The notes beneath the pieces were generated by a model that had not been told where the DNA came from, ran no database searches, and worked only from the letters and a program-made list of their open reading frames with translations. From positions 213,699 through 277,698 of the forward strand of contig VXYL01000070.1 in assembly GCA_009846005.1 (NCBI GenBank): a stretch of 64,000 nt of DNA, written 5' to 3'. The translations under genes were made by a program, and so were the position numbers. The first letter of the stretch is position 1. Each line of letters starts with the position of its first letter. Below are positions 42,616 through 50,983 of the stretch, piece after piece. This DNA is from Gammaproteobacteria bacterium (GTDB taxonomy: Bacteria > Pseudomonadota > Gammaproteobacteria > Pseudomonadales > Azotimanducaceae).

Positions 42616-42839
42616 CTAGTCAGACGCATCTGCAGATGACGCAGGAATGTCAGGTACCTTGCCGAGAACCGCGTCGAACTTCTCGGGGTTTCCGCGTTTG
42701 GACCGTTCGGTCAGATACTCCTCGGTCATCAGCGCGGTTACCTTCTCCGCTGCGCACTTGCGATCAGCTGATTGATGGCTATGCCCTCGCGCCTGGCGAG
42801 GAGCCTCACTTGCCGGTGTAGAGAGTCCGGGCGGTGACA
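42616..42839 (-). pseudogene. RHH-type antitoxin remnant, one base short of an open frame
   Basis: In the frame one base away from the fused frame, bases 42833-42753 read RPDSLHRQVRLLARREGIAI followed by NQLIASA, a ribbon-helix-helix antitoxin segment. The C-terminal AEKVTALMTEEYLTERSKRG is in the fused frame. Adding one base at about 42752 would join them as IASA-x-AEKVTALMTEEYL, the normal family order. The antitoxin has also lost its start codon and first few residues at the junction with the toxin. Confidence 0.68.
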
Positions 42840-43080
42840 ATACCCGGACTCCGAACCGATCAGCGCCTATAAAGTCGCGTCTATTGAAGGTCACGATAGC
42901 TTCGCATCCACCGGCTACGGCGACCTCGAGGACGAGATCGTCGTTCGGGTCTCGTAGCATCGGTCGCCATAAGTAATACACCCTCGGCTTGTTGGCAACG
43001 GCACAAAGATAGTCAAGTACATCGTCTACGTCGTCTTCACCAAGGGGCGCCCTCCTCCGAAGGGCGGGCTTGGGCTGCAA
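42616..43080 (-). pseudogene. remnant of PIN-toxin gene fused to its antitoxin gene
   Basis: The 154-codon frame joins two gene ends. The first part (about 43050-42845) is the C-terminal half of a PIN-domain toxin: VLDYLCAVANKPRVYYLWRP, LRDPNDDLVLEVAVAGGCEA and IVTFNRRDF, including the acidic residues of the second half of the active site. The first roughly 70 residues of a PIN protein, with the first catalytic Asp, are missing; a palindromic repeat stands in their place. The last part (TALMTEEYLTERSKRGNPEK, then FDAVLGKVPDIP) is the C-terminus of the cognate antitoxin, not of a PIN protein. The product is very unlikely to be an active nuclease. Confidence 0.78.
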
Positions 43081-43108
43081 CGGGACGCCGCAAGGGCGTC
43101 CCCTACGG
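43081..43108. repeat. palindromic repeat unit, stem GGGACGCC
   Basis: Stem GGGACGCC (43082-43089), loop GCAAG, stem GGCGTCCC (43095-43102), flank CTACGG. It lies immediately beside the truncated 5' end of the PIN remnant and 37 bases before the next gene. A further GC-rich palindromic stretch (GGGGCGCCC near 43044) adjoins it. Confidence 0.8.
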
Positions 43109-43143
43109 TAGTATTGGGGGTTGCCCGGCTTGGGGGAAAGCGC

Positions 43144-44196
43144 ATGGAAATCGGGGACTGGAAATCGACCGGCTCGGTCGCGCTGCTACACCGGGAGCTT
43201 AGGCAACTCGGGCTCGAATCGAACATCGCCGAGCTTTCGTCGTTCGGCTTCACGGTCGTGCCGCCGGAGAAGGTTGGGCCGCCCACGCTTGTCGAGGAGG
43301 TGCGGGAAGCGCTCGAAAAGACGATGCTACGCCGCTACGGCCCGGACGGGCTCGCGCCCGAGCGCTGGGCCAACGTCAACGACATCCAGCGTTTCATGCT
43401 CTGGGAGGATCCGGTCTTCGAGCGGCTGTCCTACAACCCGGCGGGTCTCGGGCTTGCCCAGTACCTGCTCGGCACGGATTGCGTGTTGAGCCTTTGCGCC
43501 GCCTGGGTGAAGGGACCGGGCGAAATCCGCACCGGCATCCACGGCGACTACCTGGACCCCGCCATCAATGCCCAGCCCGATCGCGTCATCAACTGCAACA
43601 TGCACTTCATGGTGACCGACTACACCAAGGACGACGGTGCCATCTCCTTCGTGCCCGGCAGCCATATGTGGCGCCGCCAGGTCACTGCGGGCGAGGCGGA
43701 GAAGTGGGCTGACCAGGCGGTCGCCGTGGAAGCGCCGGCCGGGTCCATGGTCATCTGGGGCAACCACACCTGGCATGGTTCGTATCCGAAGAAGACTCCG
43801 GGACTGCGCATGACACTGCAGTGCGAATACATGCGCCGGCGCCACCAGACGGAGGAGGCCTATCGAGAGACCGTCACCCAGGAAGCGCTCGATCGCAACC
43901 CGGTCCGTTTCGCCGGCCTGATGGACGTCTACAGCCTGTTCCCGTTCGGCAAGAGCGACTGGGACATCGAACGCCAAACCAACGCGGAACCGGGTTCCAA
44001 GGGCGGCCAGTCCATCAACGCCTACCGGAGCCTGTTCGACATGGAACCCGCCAACGGCCGTACCACGCTTCGCCCCCGATACGACTACATGCACCACGAC
44101 GGCAGGATGACCTCCGAGCGGAACGCCGAACGCGCCCAGCGAATGAGGGCCGCCCAGAACGGGGCGCAAGACAAAGAGCGGCCCAAGTCGTCGTGA
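43144..44196 (+). CDS. phytanoyl-CoA dioxygenase (PhyH)-family protein
   Basis: The 350-residue Fe(II)/2-oxoglutarate oxygenase starts at 43144 after GGGGGAAAGCGC. The metal triad is His133, Asp135 (GIHGDYLD) and His211 (NHTWHGSYPKK); Arg222 (GLRMTL) should bind 2-oxoglutarate. FVPGSHMWRRQV and APAGSMVIWGNH are family features. It is the first of a three-gene group with a second PhyH protein (overlap GTGA, or a 14-base gap) and an epimerase. This suggests successive oxidation and reduction of one substrate, possibly a lipid or polyketide-like compound. Confidence 0.88.
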   Translation: MEIGDWKSTGSVALLHRELRQLGLESNIAELSSFGFTVVPPEKVGPPTLVEEVREALEKTMLRRYGPDGLAPERWANVNDIQRFMLWEDPVFERLSYNPAGLGLAQYLLGTDCVLSLCAAWVKGPGEIRTGIHGDYLDPAINAQPDRVINCNMHFMVTDYTKDDGAISFVPGSHMWRRQVTAGEAEKWADQAVAVEAPAGSMVIWGNHTWHGSYPKKTPGLRMTLQCEYMRRRHQTEEAYRETVTQEALDRNPVRFAGLMDVYSLFPFGKSDWDIERQTNAEPGSKGGQSINAYRSLFDMEPANGRTTLRPRYDYMHHDGRMTSERNAERAQRMRAAQNGAQDKERPKSS

Positions 44197-44210
44197 CGGA
44201 AGCAGTCGAG

Positions 44211-45056
44211 ATGGCCGAGGACCTGATCGTCGACGGCCTGAACATCACCGAGCGGGTTGGCGAAATCGAGGAGCGGGGTTTCACCCTCGTCGAGGACTTC
44301 ATCACGCCGGAGGAAGTTGCGCGAATCCGCCACGCCTTCGACACGGAGGTCCACATCACCGAGATGCGTGCCATCGGCACCAAGACCGGCAAGACCTGGC
44401 GCGCCCACAACCTGCTCGCCAAGACGCGCGCCGTCGACTACCTGTTCCTGGATCCGCGCATCCGCGCACTCGTGGAAGGCGTACTCGGCAAGTACACGCA
44501 GGTCAACGTCACGACACTCTTCAACGTGCTGCCCGGCGAAACGCGCCAGTTCCTGCACCAGGACGACGGGCTGTGGCCCATCAGGCGCCCGCATCCGCAC
44601 TTCGTCTGCAACGCGCTGATCGCGCTGGACGACTTCGACATCGAGAACGGCGCCACCCACATCGTGCCGTACAGCCACAAGTGGTACGACCGGCCCGTGG
44701 ACCAGGACATCGAAACCCTGCGCGTCGTGATGCGCTCCGGAACGATGCTGATGTGGGAGGGCGGCCTCTGGCACGGTGGCGGCGCGAATACGTCCAAGGA
44801 CCGTGAACGCCTAGGCTTCTTCATGAGCCACAACGTCGCCTATTTGCGTCCCCAGGAGATCCAGTTGCTCTCGGTGCCTCGGGAAGTCGTCCGCGAGATG
44901 CCGGAGAAACTGCAGCGGCTTCTGGGCTACCACCGTTTCGGCCTCGGCGTCGACGGCCGCGACCCCGTCGACGTGTTGCAGGACGGCGTCGTGATCCATC
45001 CGACGGCGAAACTCGCCGAACATCACCGGGCAGACCCGCACGCGACGAATTCCTAA
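44211..45056 (+). CDS. phytanoyl-CoA dioxygenase (PhyH)-family protein
   Basis: The 281-residue oxygenase has the triad His116, Asp118 (FLHQDDGLW) and His188 (GGLWHGGGANTS). IVPYSHKWYDRPV and RSGTMLMWEGGLWHGG match the PhyH fold, and Arg near 198-200 would bind 2-oxoglutarate. ATG at 44211 has GGAAG eight bases upstream; a GTG at 44193 overlapping the previous stop (GTGA) is an equally good start and would add six residues. It shares little sequence with the preceding PhyH protein, so the pair is unlikely to be a recent duplication. The epimerase follows 26 bases later. Confidence 0.87.
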   Translation: MAEDLIVDGLNITERVGEIEERGFTLVEDFITPEEVARIRHAFDTEVHITEMRAIGTKTGKTWRAHNLLAKTRAVDYLFLDPRIRALVEGVLGKYTQVNVTTLFNVLPGETRQFLHQDDGLWPIRRPHPHFVCNALIALDDFDIENGATHIVPYSHKWYDRPVDQDIETLRVVMRSGTMLMWEGGLWHGGGANTSKDRERLGFFMSHNVAYLRPQEIQLLSVPREVVREMPEKLQRLLGYHRFGLGVDGRDPVDVLQDGVVIHPTAKLAEHHRADPHATNS

Positions 45057-45082
45057 CGCTCCCACATTCCACGAGGTAGACA

Positions 45083-46198
45083 ATGCCAGCGATTTCACCC
45101 CAGGACGGCCCGGTGGCCGTCACCGGCTGTTCCGGGTTCACCGGCGGCCACATGGTCCGCGAACTGGTCATCCACGGCTACGAGGTCCGCGCCTGCATCC
45201 GGGATGCGAATTCCTGGCGCGGCAAGGACTGCGTCGACTACCTAAGCCGCCTGCCGAGGGTCGAGATCGTCGACGGTTGCGACCTTTTCACACGCGGTTC
45301 ATACGACGACGCCTTCAAGGGATGCTCAGGCGTCTTCCATGTCGCCGCCGTACTGGGCAATTCCGCGGACGGCAAGTCGCAGCCGCTCGGCAGCGGCGAC
45401 GTGTCCCAGGACGTCTACGACGGCGGCATGGTCGGCACGCAGAACGTCATCGACGCCATCGATGCCAGCGGCAGCGTCAAACGCATCGTCTACACGAGTT
45501 CGATGGCCGCGGTCTCGGGTGCCCGGGTCGCGACGATGCCGAAAGGCCACGAATGGACCGAGACCGACTGGGCGTCCGACGGCGTGGATCCGGAGCGCTG
45601 GCAGGGCCCGCGCAATGCCTACGCCCGCAGCAAGGTGGACACCGAGCATCTGATCAATCGCGCCGCCGACTCGAGCGGCGGCCGATGGGACGCCATCACC
45701 ATGAATCCCGCGATGATCTGCGGACCGATCCTGTTCAAGGCGCAGGTCGGCCAGTGGATCGAGCAGATCGGCCGCCTGGCGGGTGGACTGGAACCCAACT
45801 GGCCGTCCCGATACGACATGTACTACAACATCATCGACGTGCGCGACCTGGTGAAAGCCCATCGCCTCGCCGCGGAGTCGCCGGTGGACCACCGGGCGAC
45901 CCACGGCGGCCCGCGCTACGTGATGCATGGCACCGGAGGCCGGTCGGCGATCCGTTTCGGCACCGAACTCGCCGAGATCCTCCACGAGTACTTCCCGTCG
46001 TACGTCCTCGGCAAGCCCGCCACCGTCACCAGCCAGGGAGAACCGATCACGGTGGTTTCGAACATGGTCAACGACTGCAAGAAGGCGAAGGAGGTGCTTG
46101 GCGCCACGATCCGGCCCGTGGAGGACACCATTCGCGCAGTGGTGGAAACGTCCGTGGAACTTGGGATAATTGACCCGCAGGTTTCCCAGTCCGTTTGA
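45083..46198 (+). CDS. NAD(P)-dependent epimerase/dehydratase, dihydroflavonol reductase-like
   Basis: The 371-residue extended SDR starts after GAGGTAGACA. The Rossmann signature is VTGCSGFTGGHMV (13-25) and the catalytic pair Tyr180/Lys184 (NAYARSKVDTE). The N-terminus parallels the epimerase at 6389 (YEVRACIRDA versus YRVRACVRDA), indicating paralogy. It closes the group with two PhyH dioxygenases and may reduce a ketone or aldehyde produced by them. The sigma-factor gene begins 33 bases later on the same strand, so the group could be transcribed into the FecI/FecR system, though functional linkage is unproven. Confidence 0.86.
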   Translation: MPAISPQDGPVAVTGCSGFTGGHMVRELVIHGYEVRACIRDANSWRGKDCVDYLSRLPRVEIVDGCDLFTRGSYDDAFKGCSGVFHVAAVLGNSADGKSQPLGSGDVSQDVYDGGMVGTQNVIDAIDASGSVKRIVYTSSMAAVSGARVATMPKGHEWTETDWASDGVDPERWQGPRNAYARSKVDTEHLINRAADSSGGRWDAITMNPAMICGPILFKAQVGQWIEQIGRLAGGLEPNWPSRYDMYYNIIDVRDLVKAHRLAAESPVDHRATHGGPRYVMHGTGGRSAIRFGTELAEILHEYFPSYVLGKPATVTSQGEPITVVSNMVNDCKKAKEVLGATIRPVEDTIRAVVETSVELGIIDPQVSQSV

Positions 46199-46231
46199 AG
46201 TAGCGGTGCTATCGGGGAGCCGGGAGGACAT

Positions 46232-46765
46232 ATGTCGGACAACGCGCCGGGAACGGCGGGCGCACCGAGAACGGCGGAGATCATCCAGCTGTACGACGAT
46301 GCGTCGCCCGAACTGAAGCGGGTGCTCGAACGCAAGCTGGGCAATGCCGCGGACGCCGAGGAGATCCTCCAGGACGCCTTCGAGAAACTCCTGCGGCTAT
46401 CCGACCGGCAGCACATCCGGGACCTGCGCCGCTATTTCTTCACCATGGCGAACAACATGGCGCTGAACGCGCTGCAACACCGCGACGTCGAACACCGCTA
46501 CCGGGCGGCCCAGTCCCTTGCGCACGAGGACGAACGGCACGACGCCCCGGGGCCCGAGCGAACGGTGTTGGCGAACGAGGAACTGCTGCGCGTTCAGGTC
46601 GCCCTGGCCGCGTTGCCGGAACGGACGCGGCATGTGTTCCTGCTGTTCCGGTCGGACGGTCTCTCCTACCGGGAGATCGCCGATCAGCTTGGCATCTCCC
46701 GCAAGGGCGTGGAATACCATTTGCGACGCGCCGTCGCGGCGGTCATGGATGCGATGAAGGAGTAG
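46232..46765 (+). CDS. ECF RNA polymerase sigma factor, FecI-like
   Basis: The 177-residue protein has sigma regions 2 (about 20-85) and 4 (about 115-170). AADAEEILQDAFEKLLRL is region 2.1/2.2, FFTMANNMALNALQHR region 2.3/2.4, and ALPERTRHVFLLFRSDGLSY with REIADQLGISRKGVEYHLRR the region 4 helix-turn-helix. A strong GGGAGGACAT lies before the ATG. It is followed by FecR, an STN-domain TonB receptor and a TonB-like protein, so it should be released when the receptor binds its ligand and would activate transport genes. Confidence 0.93.
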   Translation: MSDNAPGTAGAPRTAEIIQLYDDASPELKRVLERKLGNAADAEEILQDAFEKLLRLSDRQHIRDLRRYFFTMANNMALNALQHRDVEHRYRAAQSLAHEDERHDAPGPERTVLANEELLRVQVALAALPERTRHVFLLFRSDGLSYREIADQLGISRKGVEYHLRRAVAAVMDAMKE

Positions 46766-46855
46766 CTCGACGTTGGTCACTAGGCCCAACCCGGTCTCAA
46801 CTGTCGTAACTGTTGCCGGAAAGCAGTTTGCTTAAACCCGTAGGCGATACGCCCT

Positions 46856-47860
46856 ATGCGATTGGTCACAAACAAAACACCTGACGATTCGGCCACGGGC
46901 TGGTTCGTGCGCCTCAATTCGGGTGACGTCACCCAGTCGACGCGCCAGGAATATGAAGCCTGGCTGGCGGAGGACGACCGCAATCGAGAACGGTTCGAAG
47001 CCGTAGCGAACTCGATGCGCGACCTGGCACCGCTAGATGACTGGATGCGTACCGAAGCCAACCGGTTGAACGCCCGGGTCATGGCCAGACGCGCGCGGCG
47101 CACGAAGGGCTTGATCGGGGTTGCCAGCGCCGCTGCCGCCGTGGCCGCGGTGAGCGTATGGATCACCACGAATCCGGCGGGCTCCTACACCACCGAACCG
47201 GCCGAACAACGGGAAATCTCCCTCGACGACGGCTCGAGAATCCACCTCAACTCGGCGTCCTCGGTTGCGGTTCGCTACAGCTCCGACGCGCGAACCGTGG
47301 AGCTAAAGAGCGGGGAGGGCGTATTCGATGTCAGCCGGGATGCGCAACGTCCCTTCGTCGTTGCCGCCCGAAACGCCGAAGTCGTGGCAATCGGAACCCA
47401 ATTCCGGGTGTGGCTCAACGGTGGCGACGTCACCGTAACGGTGCTTGAAGGCGCGGTCGCCGTCTTCAACCGGCCCGGTCCCGGCGAAACGTCCGTCCCC
47501 GGTTCCACCCGATCGGATTCGGAACCCACGCTGTTGTACGCCAACGACGAGATCACATTGAGCAACGGCGTCATGTCGGAGGTGGAATCCATAAACGCCT
47601 CGTTGGCGACGGCGTGGCGCGAGGGCAAGCTCATCTACGATGCGACCCCCTTGCGGCAAGTCGTGGCCGAAATGTCGCGATACACGCCGATAGAGCTTGC
47701 GGTGGCCGATGGCGTGCCGGATCATCCCATCACCGGTCTGATCCAGATACGCAGTCCCGACGCGATGCTTCGTTTCATTTCCAACGCCGTGCCGGTGACA
47801 CCGGTCCGCGCCTCCAAGGAACGGATCGTCCTGCACGCCACGCCGCCGGTGCCCGAGTGA
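46856..47860 (+). CDS. FecR-family anti-sigma regulator
   Basis: The 334-residue inner-membrane protein has an N-terminal cytoplasmic anti-sigma region (1-80) with TQSTRQEYEAWLAEDDRNRE, a single transmembrane segment (85-103) and a periplasmic FecR domain containing EISLDDGSRIHLNSASSVAV and EGVFDVSRDAQRPFVVAARN. The C-terminal part (about 250-330, LRQVVAEMSRYTPIELAVAD) resembles the STN-like end that contacts the receptor. A GTGA overlap couples it to the receptor gene. The gap to the sigma gene is 90 bases with no recognised promoter. Confidence 0.92.
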   Translation: MRLVTNKTPDDSATGWFVRLNSGDVTQSTRQEYEAWLAEDDRNRERFEAVANSMRDLAPLDDWMRTEANRLNARVMARRARRTKGLIGVASAAAAVAAVSVWITTNPAGSYTTEPAEQREISLDDGSRIHLNSASSVAVRYSSDARTVELKSGEGVFDVSRDAQRPFVVAARNAEVVAIGTQFRVWLNGGDVTVTVLEGAVAVFNRPGPGETSVPGSTRSDSEPTLLYANDEITLSNGVMSEVESINASLATAWREGKLIYDATPLRQVVAEMSRYTPIELAVADGVPDHPITGLIQIRSPDAMLRFISNAVPVTPVRASKERIVLHATPPVPE

Positions 47861-50800
47861 ACCCACGATTCGGAACTACGCCAGCCCGGCGGGCCATCGC
47901 ATACGCCTTGGTGCTAGCGCTTCACCTCCCGATCACCGGCGTTGCCGTGGCTGGCGCGATGAAGGCCGGTGTTGGTATCGCCGGGCAGTTTCGGTTCGAT
48001 ATTCCCAGCCAACCCGTCGGCAAGGCACTCATTCAGTTCGGCGAACAGACCGGCCTATCGGTAATCGTCCAGCACGACGCGCGCACCGTCGTTGCCAACG
48101 CGGTCGTGGGCATCCATACGATCCCGGGAGGATTGCGGGCGTTGCTGCGCGACACGGGCCTGGACTACCGGTACCAGGACAGCGGCGTCGTCGTCTCCCG
48201 CAAGCCAGCGCTCGTGTCCCCGGTCCCGTCGACCTTGATGACACCTGACGAATCGATTCCCGGCGACCGGGTCGCCCCCATCGCCGGTCCTTTTCCGAAC
48301 GCCCAAGCCCTTGCCGAGGAGATCCCGTCAACGAACAACGCCCGTCCTCCCGAGGTGGTTGTCACCGGCAGCCGCATCGGACTGCCACCGTCGCAGGTAT
48401 CGAGCCACGTCGTCGTGGTGACCGACCCGGGCGGCGGCAATGTCGGGGGCGCGATCGACGACCTCCCCCAGAACATCCCCGGCACCAATCCGCTCAATCC
48501 GGGGATCGACCTGCTTGCCAACGAACCGGATTCGCTCGGCGGCACTGCGTTCGTGCAGCAATGCCAGGATCTGGCATGGGGCGTGGATAGCCAGCAACTT
48601 GGACTGATGCAGGCGACGAACCTCTCGATGGGGATGACGCCGTTGAACCTGCGCGGCATCGGCTCCCGGGGAACACTGGTCCTTGTCAACGGCAAGCGCA
48701 TCGGCCGATCGGGCTTGCTCGGCGGCTACGCCGACCTGTCCAGCATCCCCATGGACATGGTGGAGCGTGTGGAAATACAGCTTGACGGCGCCTCAGCCCT
48801 GTACGGGTCCGACGCCGTCGGCGGCATCGTCAACGTCATCCTGCGCGACCAACACGAAGGGACCACCGTGAAGTTCCGGCGCACAACGGGGTTGGCGGGT
48901 GCCTTCAATGGGATCAATGCGCTTCTCGCCAGCACCAGAGCCTGGGAGTCGGGAAGGGCAACTGGCTTGCTTGGCTACTACACGACGAGCAACCGGATTC
49001 CCCACGACGACCCGGCGCATGATCTACTGGCCAGTGCCAACCCCTCGTTCGCCGACGATCTGCTCTTCGAGGAAAGCGAGCGGTACGCGAGTCGTCAGCG
49101 AACATACTTCCGAATCGCTGTTGATCAGGATCTCCCCGGGCACATGGATGCGTCTGCGTCGTTGGCCTACACTCCCGGCGAAACGCAACACAGGACCGGC
49201 TACCGCCCGGCGATCACCGGTGTCTCGAGCGACGACTCGCCAGTCGGCGCTGCAGCCCGAATGCTCGGCGACACGGAACTGCCCGCCATGTTCACGCAAG
49301 GCGAATCGGATCGATGGACGCTGTCCGCAAATGTCGATGGATCCTTCGACGCGTTGCCTGGCTGGGAATGGCATCTCGGCATCGAACACACCCGGGAGAA
49401 AAGCAACTCGACGACGCAACATGAACTGTCGCGGGATGCGCTCCGTGCCGCCTTGCTCGATGGCTTGTTCGACGCGACGGCGGATACCTCTCCCGAAGAC
49501 CGTTTCCGCCCTTTCCTGCTTTCCGACCAGACATTCGATGCGAGCAACGAGGATCTCTTGGTCGAGTTCACGGTCAAGCGTTCCTTCGCCGCCACACCCG
49601 CCGGCAAGCTCGACGTCCTATTTGGCGTGTCCACCCGAGAGGCCGATGTTCGTTTCGAGCATCAGCGAGATTCCATGGCGCGACACCTTCCCGTCGTCGC
49701 GCATGGTCCACTTGGCATGTTCCCCATCCACCCAGGGGCCTCGGGTGGCGGCGATGCGGATCTCTCCGGGATCGATGGCGTGGTCCTGGCGGATGCCAGC
49801 GGAGGCGCTCCGGGACGTGGCACAACGGTCCAAAGCACGTTTGCCGAGCTCCAGGTCCCCCTGCTCGCGGAACGCCCGTTGATCGAGAGGTTGTCCGTCA
49901 ACGCGGCGGTTCGGCGCGAGGACACGAGTCTCCACGGAGCCAACACGACGTGGTCCGTCGGAGCCGTCTGGAACATCAACGACGCCCTGCGGGTCCGCTT
50001 GCGCAAAGGGACATCGTTCTCGGCGCCTCCCCTTTGGCTGTCCTCGCTACCCACCACAACCACGCCCATGACGGTGTTTCTCGACGACAGGGGTGGGTCG
50101 TCCGAGGTGCTTTGCTGCCCCTTGCGCCCCTGCGATGCGACGATCGTATCCGGTGGTCGCACGTCGCTCAGAGGCGAATCGGCGGTGTCCTGGTCATACG
50201 GGATCGAGTTCACCCCCGAGCGGCTCAAGGGATTCCGATCGATCCTCAACTACTCGAAGATCCACTTCCGCGACCGGATCGATGGCGTCACGCCAATGAC
50301 CCTGAGCCTGATCCCCCGGCTCACCGAAGATGTATTCGACCGCTATGGCAGCGTCTACCGGTTCGGCGAAGATGGCCAGTTCCTAGGCATCGACGCACGG
50401 GCCGCCAATGTCGGTTCGCAGATCGTCGCCACCTACGACTGGACCGCCGACTACCAACGCGAAACGGCTTGGGGCACCTGGTCCTTGAGCGCAAGCGTCA
50501 CGATGTACGACCGGTTCGAATCACGCCTCGGTTCCCCCGGCGTCGTGGAAGACCTCGTCGGTCTCCCGTATGCCGTGCCGAAGTTCAAGCAGCACGCCCG
50601 CCTTGGCTGGACCCGAGGCAACTGGCGCCTCGCACTGAACGCTTCGCACCGGGACGACGCCGACCGCCGATACGGCGATATCAATTCCCACATCTTGCTC
50701 AAGTATCCGGCCGTACTGGACTTCGCGGTTACCTATCGGCTTGGCAACGACCGTTTCGGGGCGTTGAAGAACATGCGACTGAACCTTGGCGCAAGCAACC

Positions 50801-50937
50801 TGGCGGGCGGTCACACCCGGTGGGTCGAGACATCGTGGAATCCGACCGGCTATCAGTCCAGGAGCGCGTCCCATACGGAAGTCACAAGCCCCTGGACCGA
50901 CCGCACGTACTTCATTGAGTTGGTCCACACCCTATAG
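47857..50937 (+). CDS. TonB-dependent receptor with N-terminal STN signalling domain
   Basis: The 1026-residue protein starts with GTG at 47857, overlapping the FecR stop. A signal peptide (AIAYALVLALHLPITGVAVA) leads to an STN domain (about 43-115) beginning FRFDIPSQPVGKALIQFGEQ, which should contact FecR. A TonB box-like EVVVTGSRIG follows. The plug has LNLRGIGSRGTLVLVNGKRI and GASALYGSDAVGGIVNVILR. A plug-region Cys (QQCQDL) and a loop cluster (VLCCPLRPCD) are unusual. This is the transducer of a FecI/FecR cell-surface signalling set. No clue to the ligand was seen; iron chelates and carbohydrates are the usual classes. Confidence 0.92.
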   Translation: MNPRFGTTPARRAIAYALVLALHLPITGVAVAGAMKAGVGIAGQFRFDIPSQPVGKALIQFGEQTGLSVIVQHDARTVVANAVVGIHTIPGGLRALLRDTGLDYRYQDSGVVVSRKPALVSPVPSTLMTPDESIPGDRVAPIAGPFPNAQALAEEIPSTNNARPPEVVVTGSRIGLPPSQVSSHVVVVTDPGGGNVGGAIDDLPQNIPGTNPLNPGIDLLANEPDSLGGTAFVQQCQDLAWGVDSQQLGLMQATNLSMGMTPLNLRGIGSRGTLVLVNGKRIGRSGLLGGYADLSSIPMDMVERVEIQLDGASALYGSDAVGGIVNVILRDQHEGTTVKFRRTTGLAGAFNGINALLASTRAWESGRATGLLGYYTTSNRIPHDDPAHDLLASANPSFADDLLFEESERYASRQRTYFRIAVDQDLPGHMDASASLAYTPGETQHRTGYRPAITGVSSDDSPVGAAARMLGDTELPAMFTQGESDRWTLSANVDGSFDALPGWEWHLGIEHTREKSNSTTQHELSRDALRAALLDGLFDATADTSPEDRFRPFLLSDQTFDASNEDLLVEFTVKRSFAATPAGKLDVLFGVSTREADVRFEHQRDSMARHLPVVAHGPLGMFPIHPGASGGGDADLSGIDGVVLADASGGAPGRGTTVQSTFAELQVPLLAERPLIERLSVNAAVRREDTSLHGANTTWSVGAVWNINDALRVRLRKGTSFSAPPLWLSSLPTTTTPMTVFLDDRGGSSEVLCCPLRPCDATIVSGGRTSLRGESAVSWSYGIEFTPERLKGFRSILNYSKIHFRDRIDGVTPMTLSLIPRLTEDVFDRYGSVYRFGEDGQFLGIDARAANVGSQIVATYDWTADYQRETAWGTWSLSASVTMYDRFESRLGSPGVVEDLVGLPYAVPKFKQHARLGWTRGNWRLALNASHRDDADRRYGDINSHILLKYPAVLDFAVTYRLGNDRFGALKNMRLNLGASNLAGGHTRWVETSWNPTGYQSRSASHTEVTSPWTDRTYFIELVHTL

Positions 50938-50983
50938 TGAGGTAGTCGCGCCGCTACCGGGCGCACTTCACCGAGAACACTCC

